Assembly: GCA_023382975.1 (NCBI GenBank) | Contig: JAHDXO010000019.1 | Coordinates: forward strand, 1-64,000 | Direction: 5' to 3' | Length of the DNA stretch: 64,000 nt | Source of the DNA: Pirellulaceae bacterium | GTDB lineage: Bacteria; Planctomycetota; Planctomycetia; Pirellulales; Pirellulaceae | Shown: positions 36,735 to 47,456 of the stretch, piece by piece | Position numbering within the stretch: the first letter of the stretch is position 1 | Layout: every line of letters starts with the position of its first letter | Notes under the pieces: generated by a model | What the model was told of the DNA's origin: nothing | The model's input: only the letters and a program-made list of their open reading frames with translations | The model's database searches: none | Program-made: the position numbers and the translations under genes

Positions 36735-38477
36735 TCAGACCCGCGGCCGACGGACGCGGGCCACCTGGGTCGCATCGAGTTCGGGCCAATGTTCGATGAA
36801 CGAAGCAGCGGAGATCCGCGCCAGTTCGCGCGGCTCGATCTTGTTCAAGCCTCCGCCGTAAACCCGGCCCTCGCCGCGGAGTTCGTCGCCAGTGACTTGG
36901 CCGAGCAGCGCGTGAACCGCCTTGGCGCGATCGGGATGCTTTTGCAGCATCGCCGCGAGGCCGCCCTGCGGATAGAGCATCAGGTACAGGTTGGTAGCAA
37001 TCGCCTGCGAACGGTTCCAGACGAAGCGGAACGGCCGTTTGTCGTGGGAGCCCCGGCCCATGTACGTGCAAAGAAACGGAGCGGGCTCGCGCCGCTCCTG
37101 CTTGTACCACGGACTGCGTTTGCGGACCAAGTAGCCGTCCCGGACCCCAAACGCCTCGGCCGTTTGCAGATAAGCCCACAGTTCCGGCGATTCGCGCTGG
37201 ATCGCCGATTCGGGCAGGCCGCAATCGATCACGCAAAGCGGGATCTCCAGACGCGGGTAGCCATCCGCATCGGCGTCGATGATGGTGGTCTCCAACAGAC
37301 GCGGGCTCGGCAAAATCGGCCGCAGAAATCGGTCGGGAATTCCCCGCCGTTTCGCGTCGCTGCGTTCGAGGATGAAGAACTTGTTGCAGCCGGTAGCGAT
37401 GCCTCGCTGGATGCGGAACAAGTCGCCCAGCGTCGGGCCGCGACCGTCTCTGACTGTCTGCCGGTCGTTGTTTGCGTGGCTCGGGTATACGGTCCATTTG
37501 TGCGACTCACGCAACTGGTCGAGCGGGACGAGATCGCGGGCCTGCGGTTCGGTCAAGGTGCCGCCGAACGTGAACTCGACCGCGTGGCCGCTGGGGGATG
37601 GGGCCTTGCGGAACACCAGCACGACCGACGACACCAGTGCGTCCCCGAACTGCACGTCGTCAGGAGCGAAGCGATGAGCCCGAAGCAGCGTCACGCGGTG
37701 AGGGGGTGAGAAAATAGGACTCGCTTCAAACAAAGTTCGGGGAACTCCCGTGGATCTTGTGGATCGCATATTGCCTGTCCCGCGTGGTTCAGCATCACAG
37801 TCGGTGAGGAACCCCTTGAGCGCCGCGCCATAGTTCACGTCCATGAACTCCGACGGAATGAGCCACGCGGCGATACCGCCGTCTTCCATCCACGCCGTGG
37901 CGAGCAGCAGGAAGTAGACGTACAGACCGGCCAGACCGTTCACTTCGACGCCGGTCGTCTCGAACGCAAGACGTTGCAACCGCTGTTTGTCCGCCCGGTT
38001 CAAATGGTGATGACGCACGTAGGGCGGGTTTGCCAAGATGACGTCGGGCGCGGGCAACGGGGAACCGCTGGCGATGACCCGCGTGAAATCGCCTTGCACC
38101 ACATCGAGCCCCTGGTCGCACCACAGCGTTCGTGCGGCTTCGGCGAACGCTGGGTCGAGTTCGACGCCCACGGCGGACGTGATCCGTTTGCGGCCGAAGA
38201 CCTCGAGCGCCGCCGAGAAAAAGCTGCCCGACCCGATCGCCGGGTCAGCGAAGAGGATCTTCTTCCGGGCGGAACCGATCAAGGACTCGACGTAGCGGGC
38301 AATGTCCACAGCGAACGCAATCGGCGTGGCGAACTGCCCGAGTCGATTTCGTTCTGCCGCCGACCTGCTCGCATCGATCTCCGCCTGCACCTGCTGCCGA
38401 CGGAACTCCACGGAACTCTCCAGACAATCAATCATGCGGTTCAGAACTAGCTTCGAAAGATCGTCAATACGATGCAC
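36735..38477 (-). CDS. orphan N6-adenine DNA methyltransferase (Eco57I/type IIG-like)
   Basis: This 580-residue methyltransferase binds AdoMet with FADPAIGSGSFF (motif I, near residue 95-108) and has the catalytic motif IV NPPYVRHH. A target-recognition region (GDLFRIQRGIATGCNKFFIL) and a conserved C-terminus (GGGLNKIEPRELARI) follow. There is no endonuclease gene or motif alongside, so it is either solitary or one half of a lost system. Between motif IV and the segment VTLLRAHRF there are about 34 codons (37698-37799) that look foreign. An 8-base direct repeat CGGTGAGG flanks them. The insertion may disturb the enzyme although the frame stays open. Confidence 0.85.
   Translation of the reverse strand: MHRIDDLSKLVLNRMIDCLESSVEFRRQQVQAEIDASRSAAERNRLGQFATPIAFAVDIARYVESLIGSARKKILFADPAIGSGSFFSAALEVFGRKRITSAVGVELDPAFAEAARTLWCDQGLDVVQGDFTRVIASGSPLPAPDVILANPPYVRHHHLNRADKQRLQRLAFETTGVEVNGLAGLYVYFLLLATAWMEDGGIAAWLIPSEFMDVNYGAALKGFLTDCDAEPRGTGNMRSTRSTGVPRTLFEASPIFSPPHRVTLLRAHRFAPDDVQFGDALVSSVVLVFRKAPSPSGHAVEFTFGGTLTEPQARDLVPLDQLRESHKWTVYPSHANNDRQTVRDGRGPTLGDLFRIQRGIATGCNKFFILERSDAKRRGIPDRFLRPILPSPRLLETTIIDADADGYPRLEIPLCVIDCGLPESAIQRESPELWAYLQTAEAFGVRDGYLVRKRSPWYKQERREPAPFLCTYMGRGSHDKRPFRFVWNRSQAIATNLYLMLYPQGGLAAMLQKHPDRAKAVHALLGQVTGDELRGEGRVYGGGLNKIEPRELARISAASFIEHWPELDATQVARVRRPRV
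37698..37799. repeat. 102-bp in-frame insertion in the methyltransferase gene
   Basis: On the coding strand the family-typical run FLTD continues, after about 34 atypical codons, into RVTLLRAHRF. The extra stretch encodes CDAEPRGTGNMRSTRSTGVP and beyond, of quite different composition. CGGTGAGG occurs at both ends (37696-37703 and 37802-37809), 106 bases apart. Removing exactly 106 bases would shift the frame, so the repeat may not be a clean target duplication. Removing 102 bases restores a natural join. No transposase or obvious terminal inverted repeat is present. Confidence 0.45.
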
Positions 38478-38582
38478 CTACGCCCAGTCATTTGCTTGGA
38501 TTCTGCCACCACTTCAGTCCGTCCATTAGGTCAGATATGCCAACCGAACGGACGGCAAGCTTCGGTCCCGGCAAGCCCGCGA

Positions 38583-38801
38583 TCAGGCGTACATCAGTTT
38601 TCCACGGGGCTCCGGAATCGGACGACCCAAGGCACGCGCCGTCTCCATCCATTCTCGGATGACGGACTCGGCATTGGCCAAGGCTTCCTGGTATGTCGCG
38701 CCGTCTGCTGCGCAGCCCGGCAGTTCAGGCACCTCAGCGATAAAGGCTTGGTCCTCTTTGCTCCAGTACAAGACGATTTCGTATTGAACGCTTGCCGGCA
38801 T
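38583..38801 (-). CDS. hicB: HicB-like antitoxin
   Basis: This 72-residue protein has the HicB fold: YEIVLYWSKEDQAFIAEVPELPGCAADGAT (a partial RNase H-like sheet, residues 7-36) and then YQEALANAESVIREWMETA. It lacks the C-terminal DNA-binding extension of longer HicB proteins. In the family it neutralises HicA. The start at 38801 is fixed by GGAGGG six bases upstream and lies directly after the HicA stop, so the pair is co-translated in the usual toxin-first order. The frame extends upstream to 38873 but overlaps HicA. Confidence 0.88.
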   Translation of the reverse strand: MPASVQYEIVLYWSKEDQAFIAEVPELPGCAADGATYQEALANAESVIREWMETARALGRPIPEPRGKLMYA

Positions 38802-38802
38802 G

Positions 38803-39138
38803 TTAGCCCTCCGGGGTTGCCTCGTCTGGTGTTTCTCCATCCGCGGCGTCATTGTCCGGTTCGTCCACGTCACCAGCCAACCGGTAAGAAATGATCACAC
38901 CGCGGACCTGCTTTACTTGGTACGGTTTCGCTTGCCCTCCCCGAGGTTGCAGGTTGAGTATCTCAAGCACATCGACGCGAGTAAAGATGTGGTGGCTGCC
39001 TCGGACACGCTCGTCGAAGCCGAAATGGCGCAACAATGCGCACAGATCGGCAAACGCTACGCTCGCGTCCGCTGTGCCCCGCAGTACGCGATCAAGTGTT
39101 TTTTCGACCCTAACCACACGACCACTCCCGACTGCCAC
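38803..39138 (-). CDS. hicA: HicA-like mRNA interferase toxin
   Basis: This protein of up to 111 residues contains a HicA double-stranded-RNA-binding-like domain: an N-terminal helix (ASVAFADLCALLRHFGF), then the GSHHIF motif with the catalytic His (H49 or H50), then PRGGQAKPYQVKQVR. It would cut mRNAs when free of HicB. It is longer than typical HicA (about 60-85 residues): the acidic C-terminus (DVDEPDNDAADGETPDE) is an unusual tail. The true start may be the GTG at about 39117 after GGGAG. Located right beside an orphan methyltransferase, in keeping with a small defence/addiction spot. Confidence 0.82.
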   Translation of the reverse strand: MAVGSGRVVRVEKTLDRVLRGTADASVAFADLCALLRHFGFDERVRGSHHIFTRVDVLEILNLQPRGGQAKPYQVKQVRGVIISYRLAGDVDEPDNDAADGETPDEATPEG

Positions 39139-39347
39139 TCGATTCGATCGAGCAGTCCACGATACCCGTCCAAACGCAGTCGCGTCAACGGGCCGTTATG
39201 CGAAGTTGGACAAGAGCAGGGAGAGGCGAAGGCTTAGCCTCGGCCAGACAGTTCGTGGGGCGTGTGTGTGTTCAGCCATTACCATTCGACACCGGGCAGA
39301 CGAGCTGACTGTCCACTGATGCTGAAGAGCCCAATTCACGAATTCGG

Positions 39348-39944
39348 CTACGAAGCCTGGGCGTGGGCGGCTTCGTAGGCGGTGATGCGGTGCTCGTGCT
39401 GCAGGGTCAGGGCGATGTCATCCAGGCCGTTCAACAGGCAGTGGCGGCGGAAATCGTCGACTTGGAACGAGACGCTCAGTCCGAACTCGTCGCTGATCGT
39501 CCTAGATTCCAGATCGACCGTCAGTCGGTAGCCCGGATGCTCCGCGAAATTGTCGAACAACCGCTGCACCAACTCGTCGTCCAGACGGATCGGCAACATG
39601 CCGTTTTTGAAACTGCTGTTGTAGAAGATATCGCCAAAGCTGGGTGCGATTACTACGCGGAAACCGTAGTTCTCCAGAGCCCAAACGGCGTGCTCGCGAC
39701 TGGATCCGCAGCCGAAGTTGCGGCGTGCCACCAGGATCGAAGCACCCTGGACCGCGGGCTGGTTCAATTCAAAGTCTGCGTTCTCGCTGCCGTCTTCGTG
39801 GTAACGCCAGTCGAAAAACAGAAAATCTTCGTATCCCGAACGTTCGATCCGTTTCAGGAACTGCTTGGGGATGATCTGGTCCGTGTCCACGTCGGAGCGG
39901 TCCATGACGGCGACCAGGCCGGTCAGTTTCGTGAAGGCTTGCAT
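39348..39944 (-). CDS. leuD: 3-isopropylmalate dehydratase small subunit
   Basis: This 198-residue swivelling subunit of isopropylmalate isomerase serves leucine synthesis. It begins MQAFTKLTGLVAVMDRSDVDTDQIIPKQFL and contains the substrate-binding block VARRNFGCGSSREHAVWALENYG. Length and motifs match bacterial LeuD. The start at 39944 is chosen because the frame upstream lacks coding character. It lies 37 bases downstream of leuC and certainly acts with it. Confidence 0.96.
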   Translation of the reverse strand: MQAFTKLTGLVAVMDRSDVDTDQIIPKQFLKRIERSGYEDFLFFDWRYHEDGSENADFELNQPAVQGASILVARRNFGCGSSREHAVWALENYGFRVVIAPSFGDIFYNSSFKNGMLPIRLDDELVQRLFDNFAEHPGYRLTVDLESRTISDEFGLSVSFQVDDFRRHCLLNGLDDIALTLQHEHRITAYEAAHAQAS

Positions 39945-39981
39945 GCTTGGTTCTTCTATGTCAGTGATCAGTGGATTGGGA

Positions 39982-41400
<1,419 letters not shown>

Positions 41401-41509
41401 GTTTTCGTCTGCTTCGTGATGGTATAAAAGGAAGCGGCTGCTAACGGCTGCTGACAATTCCGCCCAGTATAACTGTTTCGACGTCTTCTCGTAAGAACCG
41501 GTAACTTCA

Positions 41510-42820
41510 ATGAATCTCCGATCTCTCTTGATTTTGATGGCGGGCGCGCTGCTGATTCCGGGGAGCGCCCACTGCGACGATCCCAAAGCGTGGACCGAGC
41601 GGCACTTGGACGACTTGGTTTCATTGTACCGACATCTGCACGCCAACCCCGAGTTGTCATTTCAGGAGAAGGAAACCTCGGCGCGGATGGCCCTCGAACT
41701 GGGCGAAACCGGCGCTGACGTTACCTCTGGCGTGGGCGGCTATGGAGTGGTGGCGGTCCTTCGGAACGGCAACGGTCCGACGGTCATGGTCCGAGCCGAC
41801 ATGGACGCTCTGCCGATTACCGAAGAGACAGGTCTGGCGTTCGCGTCGACGGTCCGATGCCCCTCGGAGACGGGGGGCGAAGTCGGCGTGATGCATGCTT
41901 GCGGCCACGATGTCCACATGACCAATCTGGTCGGAGTGGCCCGTTACTTGGTGGCCCACAAGGACCGCTGGCGTGGCACGCTGGTCATGATCGCCCAGCC
42001 GGCGGAAGAACGCGGCGGCGGTGCCCGAGCGATGTTGAAGGACGGACTTTTCGAAAAGTTCCCTCGCCCCGATTTTGCGATCGCCTTGCATGTGGATGCC
42101 ACACTGCCAACCGGAACGGTGGGCTGCCGCGCAGGCTACGTGATGGCGAACGTCGACAGCGTGGACATCACGGTGCGGGGCCGGGGCGGGCACGGAGCGC
42201 ACCCGCACACGACGATCGATCCCATCGTGCAAGCCGCTCAGTTGGTACTGGCCCTGCAAACGATCGTGAGCCGCGAGATCGATCCGATCGAGCCGGCGGT
42301 GGTTACCGTCGGTTCGATTCACGCCGGGACGAAGCACAACATCATCGCGGACACCTGCCATCTGCAGCTCACGGTACGCAGCTACTCGGACCAAGTCCGC
42401 GATCAATTGCGGTCGTCGATCGAACGCAAGGCCCGCGCGGTGGCCGCGGGCGCCGGCGCGCCGGAACCGCTGATCGAGTTCTCAGACGGTCCGCCGGCGC
42501 TGAAGAACGATGACGAGCTTGCCGGCCGCTTGATTCGCGTCTTTCAGCGGGTGCTTGGTGCCGACCGGGTAGTCATCTCGGAACGGGCGATGGTCGCCGA
42601 GGATTTCAGCGAGTATGGCCAGGCGGGCGTGCCCATCGTGATGTTCCGCTTGGGAGCGGTCGACGGCAAACGGCTGGAACGCGATCGCCAGTTGGGACGC
42701 CCCCCGTCTTTGCACTCGGCCACGTTCTATCCGGATGTCGAAGCAACCTTGGTCACGGGCGTGACGGCGATGGCCAACGCCGTGCTGGATCTGATGAAGC
42801 CATCGGAAGGAACGCCCTGA
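41510..42820 (+). CDS. exported M20-family amidohydrolase
   Basis: This 436-residue metalloenzyme of the M20D (hippurate/IAA-amino-acid hydrolase) group has a signal peptide (MNLRSLLILMAGALLIPGSAHC). The peptide ends at a Cys in AHC-DD, so a lipoprotein anchor is possible. Metal ligands: Cys and His of MHACGHDVHM, the Glu pair in QPAEERGGG and His of IALHVD. YRHLHANPELSFQE and RADMDALPITEETG are family hallmarks. It removes acyl or amino-acid groups from amides. Its TGA stop overlaps the ATG of the next gene (TGATG), so the two are coupled. Confidence 0.92.
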   Translation: MNLRSLLILMAGALLIPGSAHCDDPKAWTERHLDDLVSLYRHLHANPELSFQEKETSARMALELGETGADVTSGVGGYGVVAVLRNGNGPTVMVRADMDALPITEETGLAFASTVRCPSETGGEVGVMHACGHDVHMTNLVGVARYLVAHKDRWRGTLVMIAQPAEERGGGARAMLKDGLFEKFPRPDFAIALHVDATLPTGTVGCRAGYVMANVDSVDITVRGRGGHGAHPHTTIDPIVQAAQLVLALQTIVSREIDPIEPAVVTVGSIHAGTKHNIIADTCHLQLTVRSYSDQVRDQLRSSIERKARAVAAGAGAPEPLIEFSDGPPALKNDDELAGRLIRVFQRVLGADRVVISERAMVAEDFSEYGQAGVPIVMFRLGAVDGKRLERDRQLGRPPSLHSATFYPDVEATLVTGVTAMANAVLDLMKPSEGTP

Positions 42821-43884
42821 TGCGACGACGCGACGCACTTCAAGCGATGGCGGTTCTATCGACCGCAACGACATTCGGCAGTCTTTCTGCCGGAGCCGCG
42901 GAAGCGCGACCCCGATCCAAGGTCGGTTTGGTGATCTACACGCAGAATCTGCGGCAGGCTGCCCTGCGGGCTCGGGACCGCCAGGACAACCTGTTCGAAC
43001 CGCTCCGCTTTCTGGAACACTGCCGTGAACTGGGCGCGGGCGGAATCCAAGTTCCGCTCGGCGCACGGGACGCCGGCGAAATGCGCCGTTTGCGAGAGCG
43101 GGCCGAACAACTCGATATGTTCGTCGAAGGCATTGCCAGCCCGCCGCGTGACGAAGCCGATGTCGAGAGGTTCGAGGCCGAGATCCGCGCGGCGGCTGCG
43201 GCCGGCGCACTGGCCGTGCGCACGGTCATTCTTCCCGGGCGGCGCTACGAGTTCTTCGATTCGCTGGATCATTTCAACGAATTCCTGGCTCGAGGCCGCC
43301 GATCGCTCGAGTTGGCCGCCGCGGTCGTCCAGCGGCACCGCGTCCCGTTGGCGGTCGAGAACCACAAGGACCAGCGAGTCGACGAGCGTGTCGAACTGTT
43401 GCGGACCATCGGCTGCGAGTTCGTCGGCGCCTGCGTCGATATGGGCAACAACTTGGCCTTGCTGGAAGACCCGGTCGAGGTCGTCGAGAAGCTTGCGCCC
43501 TGGGCATTTTCGGTGCATCTGAAGGACCAGGCGGTGCAAGAGTACGAAGACGGTTTCCTCCTGTCGGACGTGCCGTTGGGCGCCGGTTGCCTGGATCTGA
43601 AGAAGATGACCGACATCCTGTTGGCGGCCAAGCCGAAGGTCCGTTTCAGTTTGGAACTGATCACCCGCGACGCCTTGAAAGTTCCCTGCCTGACCGACAA
43701 GTACTGGGCCACCTTTCCCGAACTGCCCGGCCGGGATCTGGCACGGACGCTGCGCCTGGTCCGCCAACACCGTTCCGAATCGTTGCCGCAAGTCAGCTCG
43801 CTGCCGGCCGACGAACAAGTCGCCCTCGAAACTCGCCACATCCTTGCCAGCTTGGAAACAGGCGACGCTCTACTTTCCCGATAG
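42820..43884 (+). CDS. Tat-exported xylose isomerase-like TIM barrel protein
   Basis: This 354-residue protein has an N-terminal twin-arginine-like signal (MRRRDALQAMAVLSTATTFG, ending near AAEA). The barrel contains likely metal ligands in PLAVENHKDQR, GACVDMGNNLA, FSVHLKDQAV and FSLELITRD. Periplasmic relatives are widespread in planctomycetes with unknown substrates, presumed sugars or cyclitols. It is translationally coupled to the M20 amidohydrolase upstream, so both may act on one amide- or acyl-linked compound. The last 60 residues form an extra helical tail. Confidence 0.88.
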   Translation: MRRRDALQAMAVLSTATTFGSLSAGAAEARPRSKVGLVIYTQNLRQAALRARDRQDNLFEPLRFLEHCRELGAGGIQVPLGARDAGEMRRLRERAEQLDMFVEGIASPPRDEADVERFEAEIRAAAAAGALAVRTVILPGRRYEFFDSLDHFNEFLARGRRSLELAAAVVQRHRVPLAVENHKDQRVDERVELLRTIGCEFVGACVDMGNNLALLEDPVEVVEKLAPWAFSVHLKDQAVQEYEDGFLLSDVPLGAGCLDLKKMTDILLAAKPKVRFSLELITRDALKVPCLTDKYWATFPELPGRDLARTLRLVRQHRSESLPQVSSLPADEQVALETRHILASLETGDALLSR

Positions 43885-43911
43885 GCGTCGGCAAGAGCGA
43901 GAGATCCTTTC

Positions 43912-44373
43912 TCAACACGCTGCAAAACGACGGAAATCGGCTTCGTCCAGAAACACGGCGTGGCGGGTCAGTTGGAAGATCAGCGGCGCGGCGGGCCAAC
44001 CGAAAGCCGCGAGCAGTTGGTCGAACTGGTTCGCGGGGCAACTGCCTTTCACATCGGCAAACAGCAGGCGGCCATCGCGGTCCGTTAGCTGGCCGTCCAC
44101 CTGCCAGCGCTGGCCTTGTTCCTCGCCTACCCAGACGAACGATCCGTCGGGCTCGAAAAACATCCGAGGCAACTCCTGCAGGTGATCCGCCGCTTGCTCG
44201 AAACTGACCGGCATCGGCATCGGTGCCGGCAATCCGCTTCCCGACAACGGGGTACATACTCGGCCGTCCAGTTCCAGAGCATCGTCGTGGCTGACCGAAT
44301 CAGGCCGCTTCTGAATCGTGACTTGAAAGTGGTACACGGAATTCTTCCCCGAAATTCGCGGTTCTTCGGACAA
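43912..44373 (-). CDS. hypothetical protein, 153 residues
   Basis: This soluble protein begins MSEEPRISGKNSVYHFQVTI and contains SFVWVGEEQGQRWQVDGQLTD and GRLLFADVKGSCP, a beta-rich middle. The C-terminal helical segment (QFDQLLAAFGWP, LIFQLTRHAVFLDEADFRRF) ends it. It has no signal peptide or membrane segment. I do not recognise a family; the balanced composition and the lack of Arg/Pro runs support a real gene. It sits between the TIM-barrel gene (convergent, 27 bases) and recA (divergent, 143 bases). Confidence 0.7.
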   Translation of the reverse strand: MSEEPRISGKNSVYHFQVTIQKRPDSVSHDDALELDGRVCTPLSGSGLPAPMPMPVSFEQAADHLQELPRMFFEPDGSFVWVGEEQGQRWQVDGQLTDRDGRLLFADVKGSCPANQFDQLLAAFGWPAAPLIFQLTRHAVFLDEADFRRFAAC

Positions 44374-44516
44374 TCTCGTCGAGCATGGACCTACCGTGTC
44401 GATGGCTCGGCGATCAATTCAAGCGGGAGTCGAGCGTGGCGCGGAAAACGTGTTTTCGATGATCGCTCGCCTCTTGCAACTTCCTTCGTTCTTTCCCATA
44501 ACAGGAGGGGATTCCA

Positions 44517-45638
<1,122 letters not shown>

Positions 45639-45669
45639 CGTGACGCAACAGTCGGAACGAGAGGTATTC

Positions 45670-47178
45670 ATGTCACTACGGAGTTTCGCCCGCCGGGGTT
45701 TCTTGCCGACGCTGCTGAGCCTGCTGGCCGCGCTCGCCTCCGGCCGCGCGTCCGGGCAGGAGCCGACTGCGTTGGACGCCGCCGTGGCCCTGGAGCAGAC
45801 GGTCGTCAACGCAGTCGCCGCCGCTGAACGTAGCGTCGTGGCCATCGCCCGTTTCCGCACGGACGGACCGGCACGTCCCGAGTTCGGCGACCCGATGATC
45901 CAGCGGTGGCCGGGTGGGCTGATCCCCGCGATCCAGGACCGTCTTCAGGTTCCCGACGAATTCGCCGCGGGCGTGGTGATCGACCGCGGCGGCTATGTAC
46001 TGACCAATTACCATGTCCTGGGCGATCCTGCGAAGAATCGTTATGTCGTGATGGCTGGACGTCGCCCGTTCGAAGCCGTCCGCGTGCTGGCGGTCGACGA
46101 GGTCAAGGCGGGCGATCCGTGGACCGATCTGGCGGTGATCAAGGTCGCTGCCGACGATCTGGAACCGATCACGTTCGGCGACGCCCGGCAATTACGCAAG
46201 GGCCAGTTCGTCATCTCGTTGGGGAACCCTTACAACATCGCCCGCGATGGCGAGGTCTCGGCCAGTTGGGGAATCATCTCGAATCTGGGGCGCCGGATTC
46301 CGCGCGACGAGGCGCCAACCGGCACGGCGACGCCCAAAGAGCGGCTTTACCACTACGGTGGACTGATCCAGACGGATGCCAAGCTGAACATGGGTACCAG
46401 TGGCGGCGCGCTGATCAATCTGCGTGGCGAGATGATCGGATTGACCACGGCGATGGCTTCGCTGGAGGGATTCGAAAAGTCGCTCGGGTTCGCGATTCCG
46501 GTCGACGAGTCGTTTCGCAACACGGTCGAGACGCTGAAATCGGGACGCAAGGCGGAATTCGGTTTTCTGGGAGTCGAGCCGCGCGACATGTCCGAAGCGA
46601 TGCGCCGCAACGGGCAGCACGGCGTCCAGGTGGTTCGAGTCGTTCCCTCGACCCCGGCCGCCGGTGCGGGACTGCGCGAAGGCGATATCATCACCCGCTT
46701 GAACGATGTGCCGCTGTACGACAGCCAGAACCTGATGTGCGAACTCGGCAAACTGCCGGCCGGTGCAGCGGTTCGTCTGTCCGTTGAGCGCGGGACCGAA
46801 CCGGGCCAGCGGGGCCGCACGTTCCTGACCTCCGTGAATCTGTCGAAAAAGTACATCCCGCAAACTCATCGAGCCTACGCATCGGTCCCGGATCCGCGTT
46901 GGCGAGGCATGAGCGTGGACTACGCCACGGCGGTCCTGCCGCCATCCCAGTTGCAGATGCTGTTGCAGGGCGGCACAGGCGGCGATGCGCTGGGCGTCTT
47001 GGACGTCCAGCCGGAATCCGCCGCCTGGAAAGCCGGCCTGCGCCCCGGCAGCCTCTTCACCCACGTCGACGGTCAGCGCGTGACCACGCCCGCCCAGTTC
47101 CACGAAACCGCGGAACCGCTGGAAGGCGACGTCAAGATCCGCCTGCTGTCCGGCGAAGTCACCGTCCCCGCGCCGTAA
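45670..47178 (+). CDS. HtrA/DegP-like serine protease with PDZ domains
   Basis: This exported protein of about 502 residues has a signal peptide (RRGFLPTLLSLLAALASGRASG) and a trypsin-like domain with a complete triad: H115 (TNYHVLG), D153 (WTDLAVIK) and S244 (MGTSGGALI). The serine motif reads GTSGGA instead of the common GNSGGP. A first PDZ follows (FGFLGVEPRD, GAGLREGDIITRLNDVPL) and a second, shorter one (GVLDVQPESAAWKAGLRPGS). It probably acts in envelope protein quality control. It lies between recA and alaS in the same direction, with 31 bases from recA, so co-transcription with recA is possible. Confidence 0.9.
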   Translation: MSLRSFARRGFLPTLLSLLAALASGRASGQEPTALDAAVALEQTVVNAVAAAERSVVAIARFRTDGPARPEFGDPMIQRWPGGLIPAIQDRLQVPDEFAAGVVIDRGGYVLTNYHVLGDPAKNRYVVMAGRRPFEAVRVLAVDEVKAGDPWTDLAVIKVAADDLEPITFGDARQLRKGQFVISLGNPYNIARDGEVSASWGIISNLGRRIPRDEAPTGTATPKERLYHYGGLIQTDAKLNMGTSGGALINLRGEMIGLTTAMASLEGFEKSLGFAIPVDESFRNTVETLKSGRKAEFGFLGVEPRDMSEAMRRNGQHGVQVVRVVPSTPAAGAGLREGDIITRLNDVPLYDSQNLMCELGKLPAGAAVRLSVERGTEPGQRGRTFLTSVNLSKKYIPQTHRAYASVPDPRWRGMSVDYATAVLPPSQLQMLLQGGTGGDALGVLDVQPESAAWKAGLRPGSLFTHVDGQRVTTPAQFHETAEPLEGDVKIRLLSGEVTVPAP

Positions 47179-47456
47179 ACGCCGCCGAAGTCCCTCGCGA
47201 CGAACATCCGCGCGCCGCTCCTGCCGACTGGCCTTTTGCATAGGGGATTCATGCTGTCTGCTAGGGTCGTTCTATTGGCGGATTTTCGGTTCGCAAGAAG
47301 TGCTGGGGCGTTCCGCTTCCTTTGACATGTTGGCTGAGTGGGCGTCTGGGACGATCCGGACGGCGGGCCGCGTCGTCTGTACCGGTTTTGGCTCGGTCGA
47401 TATGATACGCACTTTCCCAATCCGACCGTTTCTGACCAGGATTCTCCGAGCGAGCC

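Noticed and set aside
37690..37810. Clean target-site duplication of CGGTGAGG
   Set aside because: The two copies are 106 bases apart; removing that length breaks the reading frame, so the duplication is only suggestive and the 102-bp boundary fits better.
44374..44516. SOS/LexA box upstream of recA
   Set aside because: No clear CTG-N10-CAG or GAAC-N4-GTTC style palindrome was found by eye; planctomycete LexA sites may differ.
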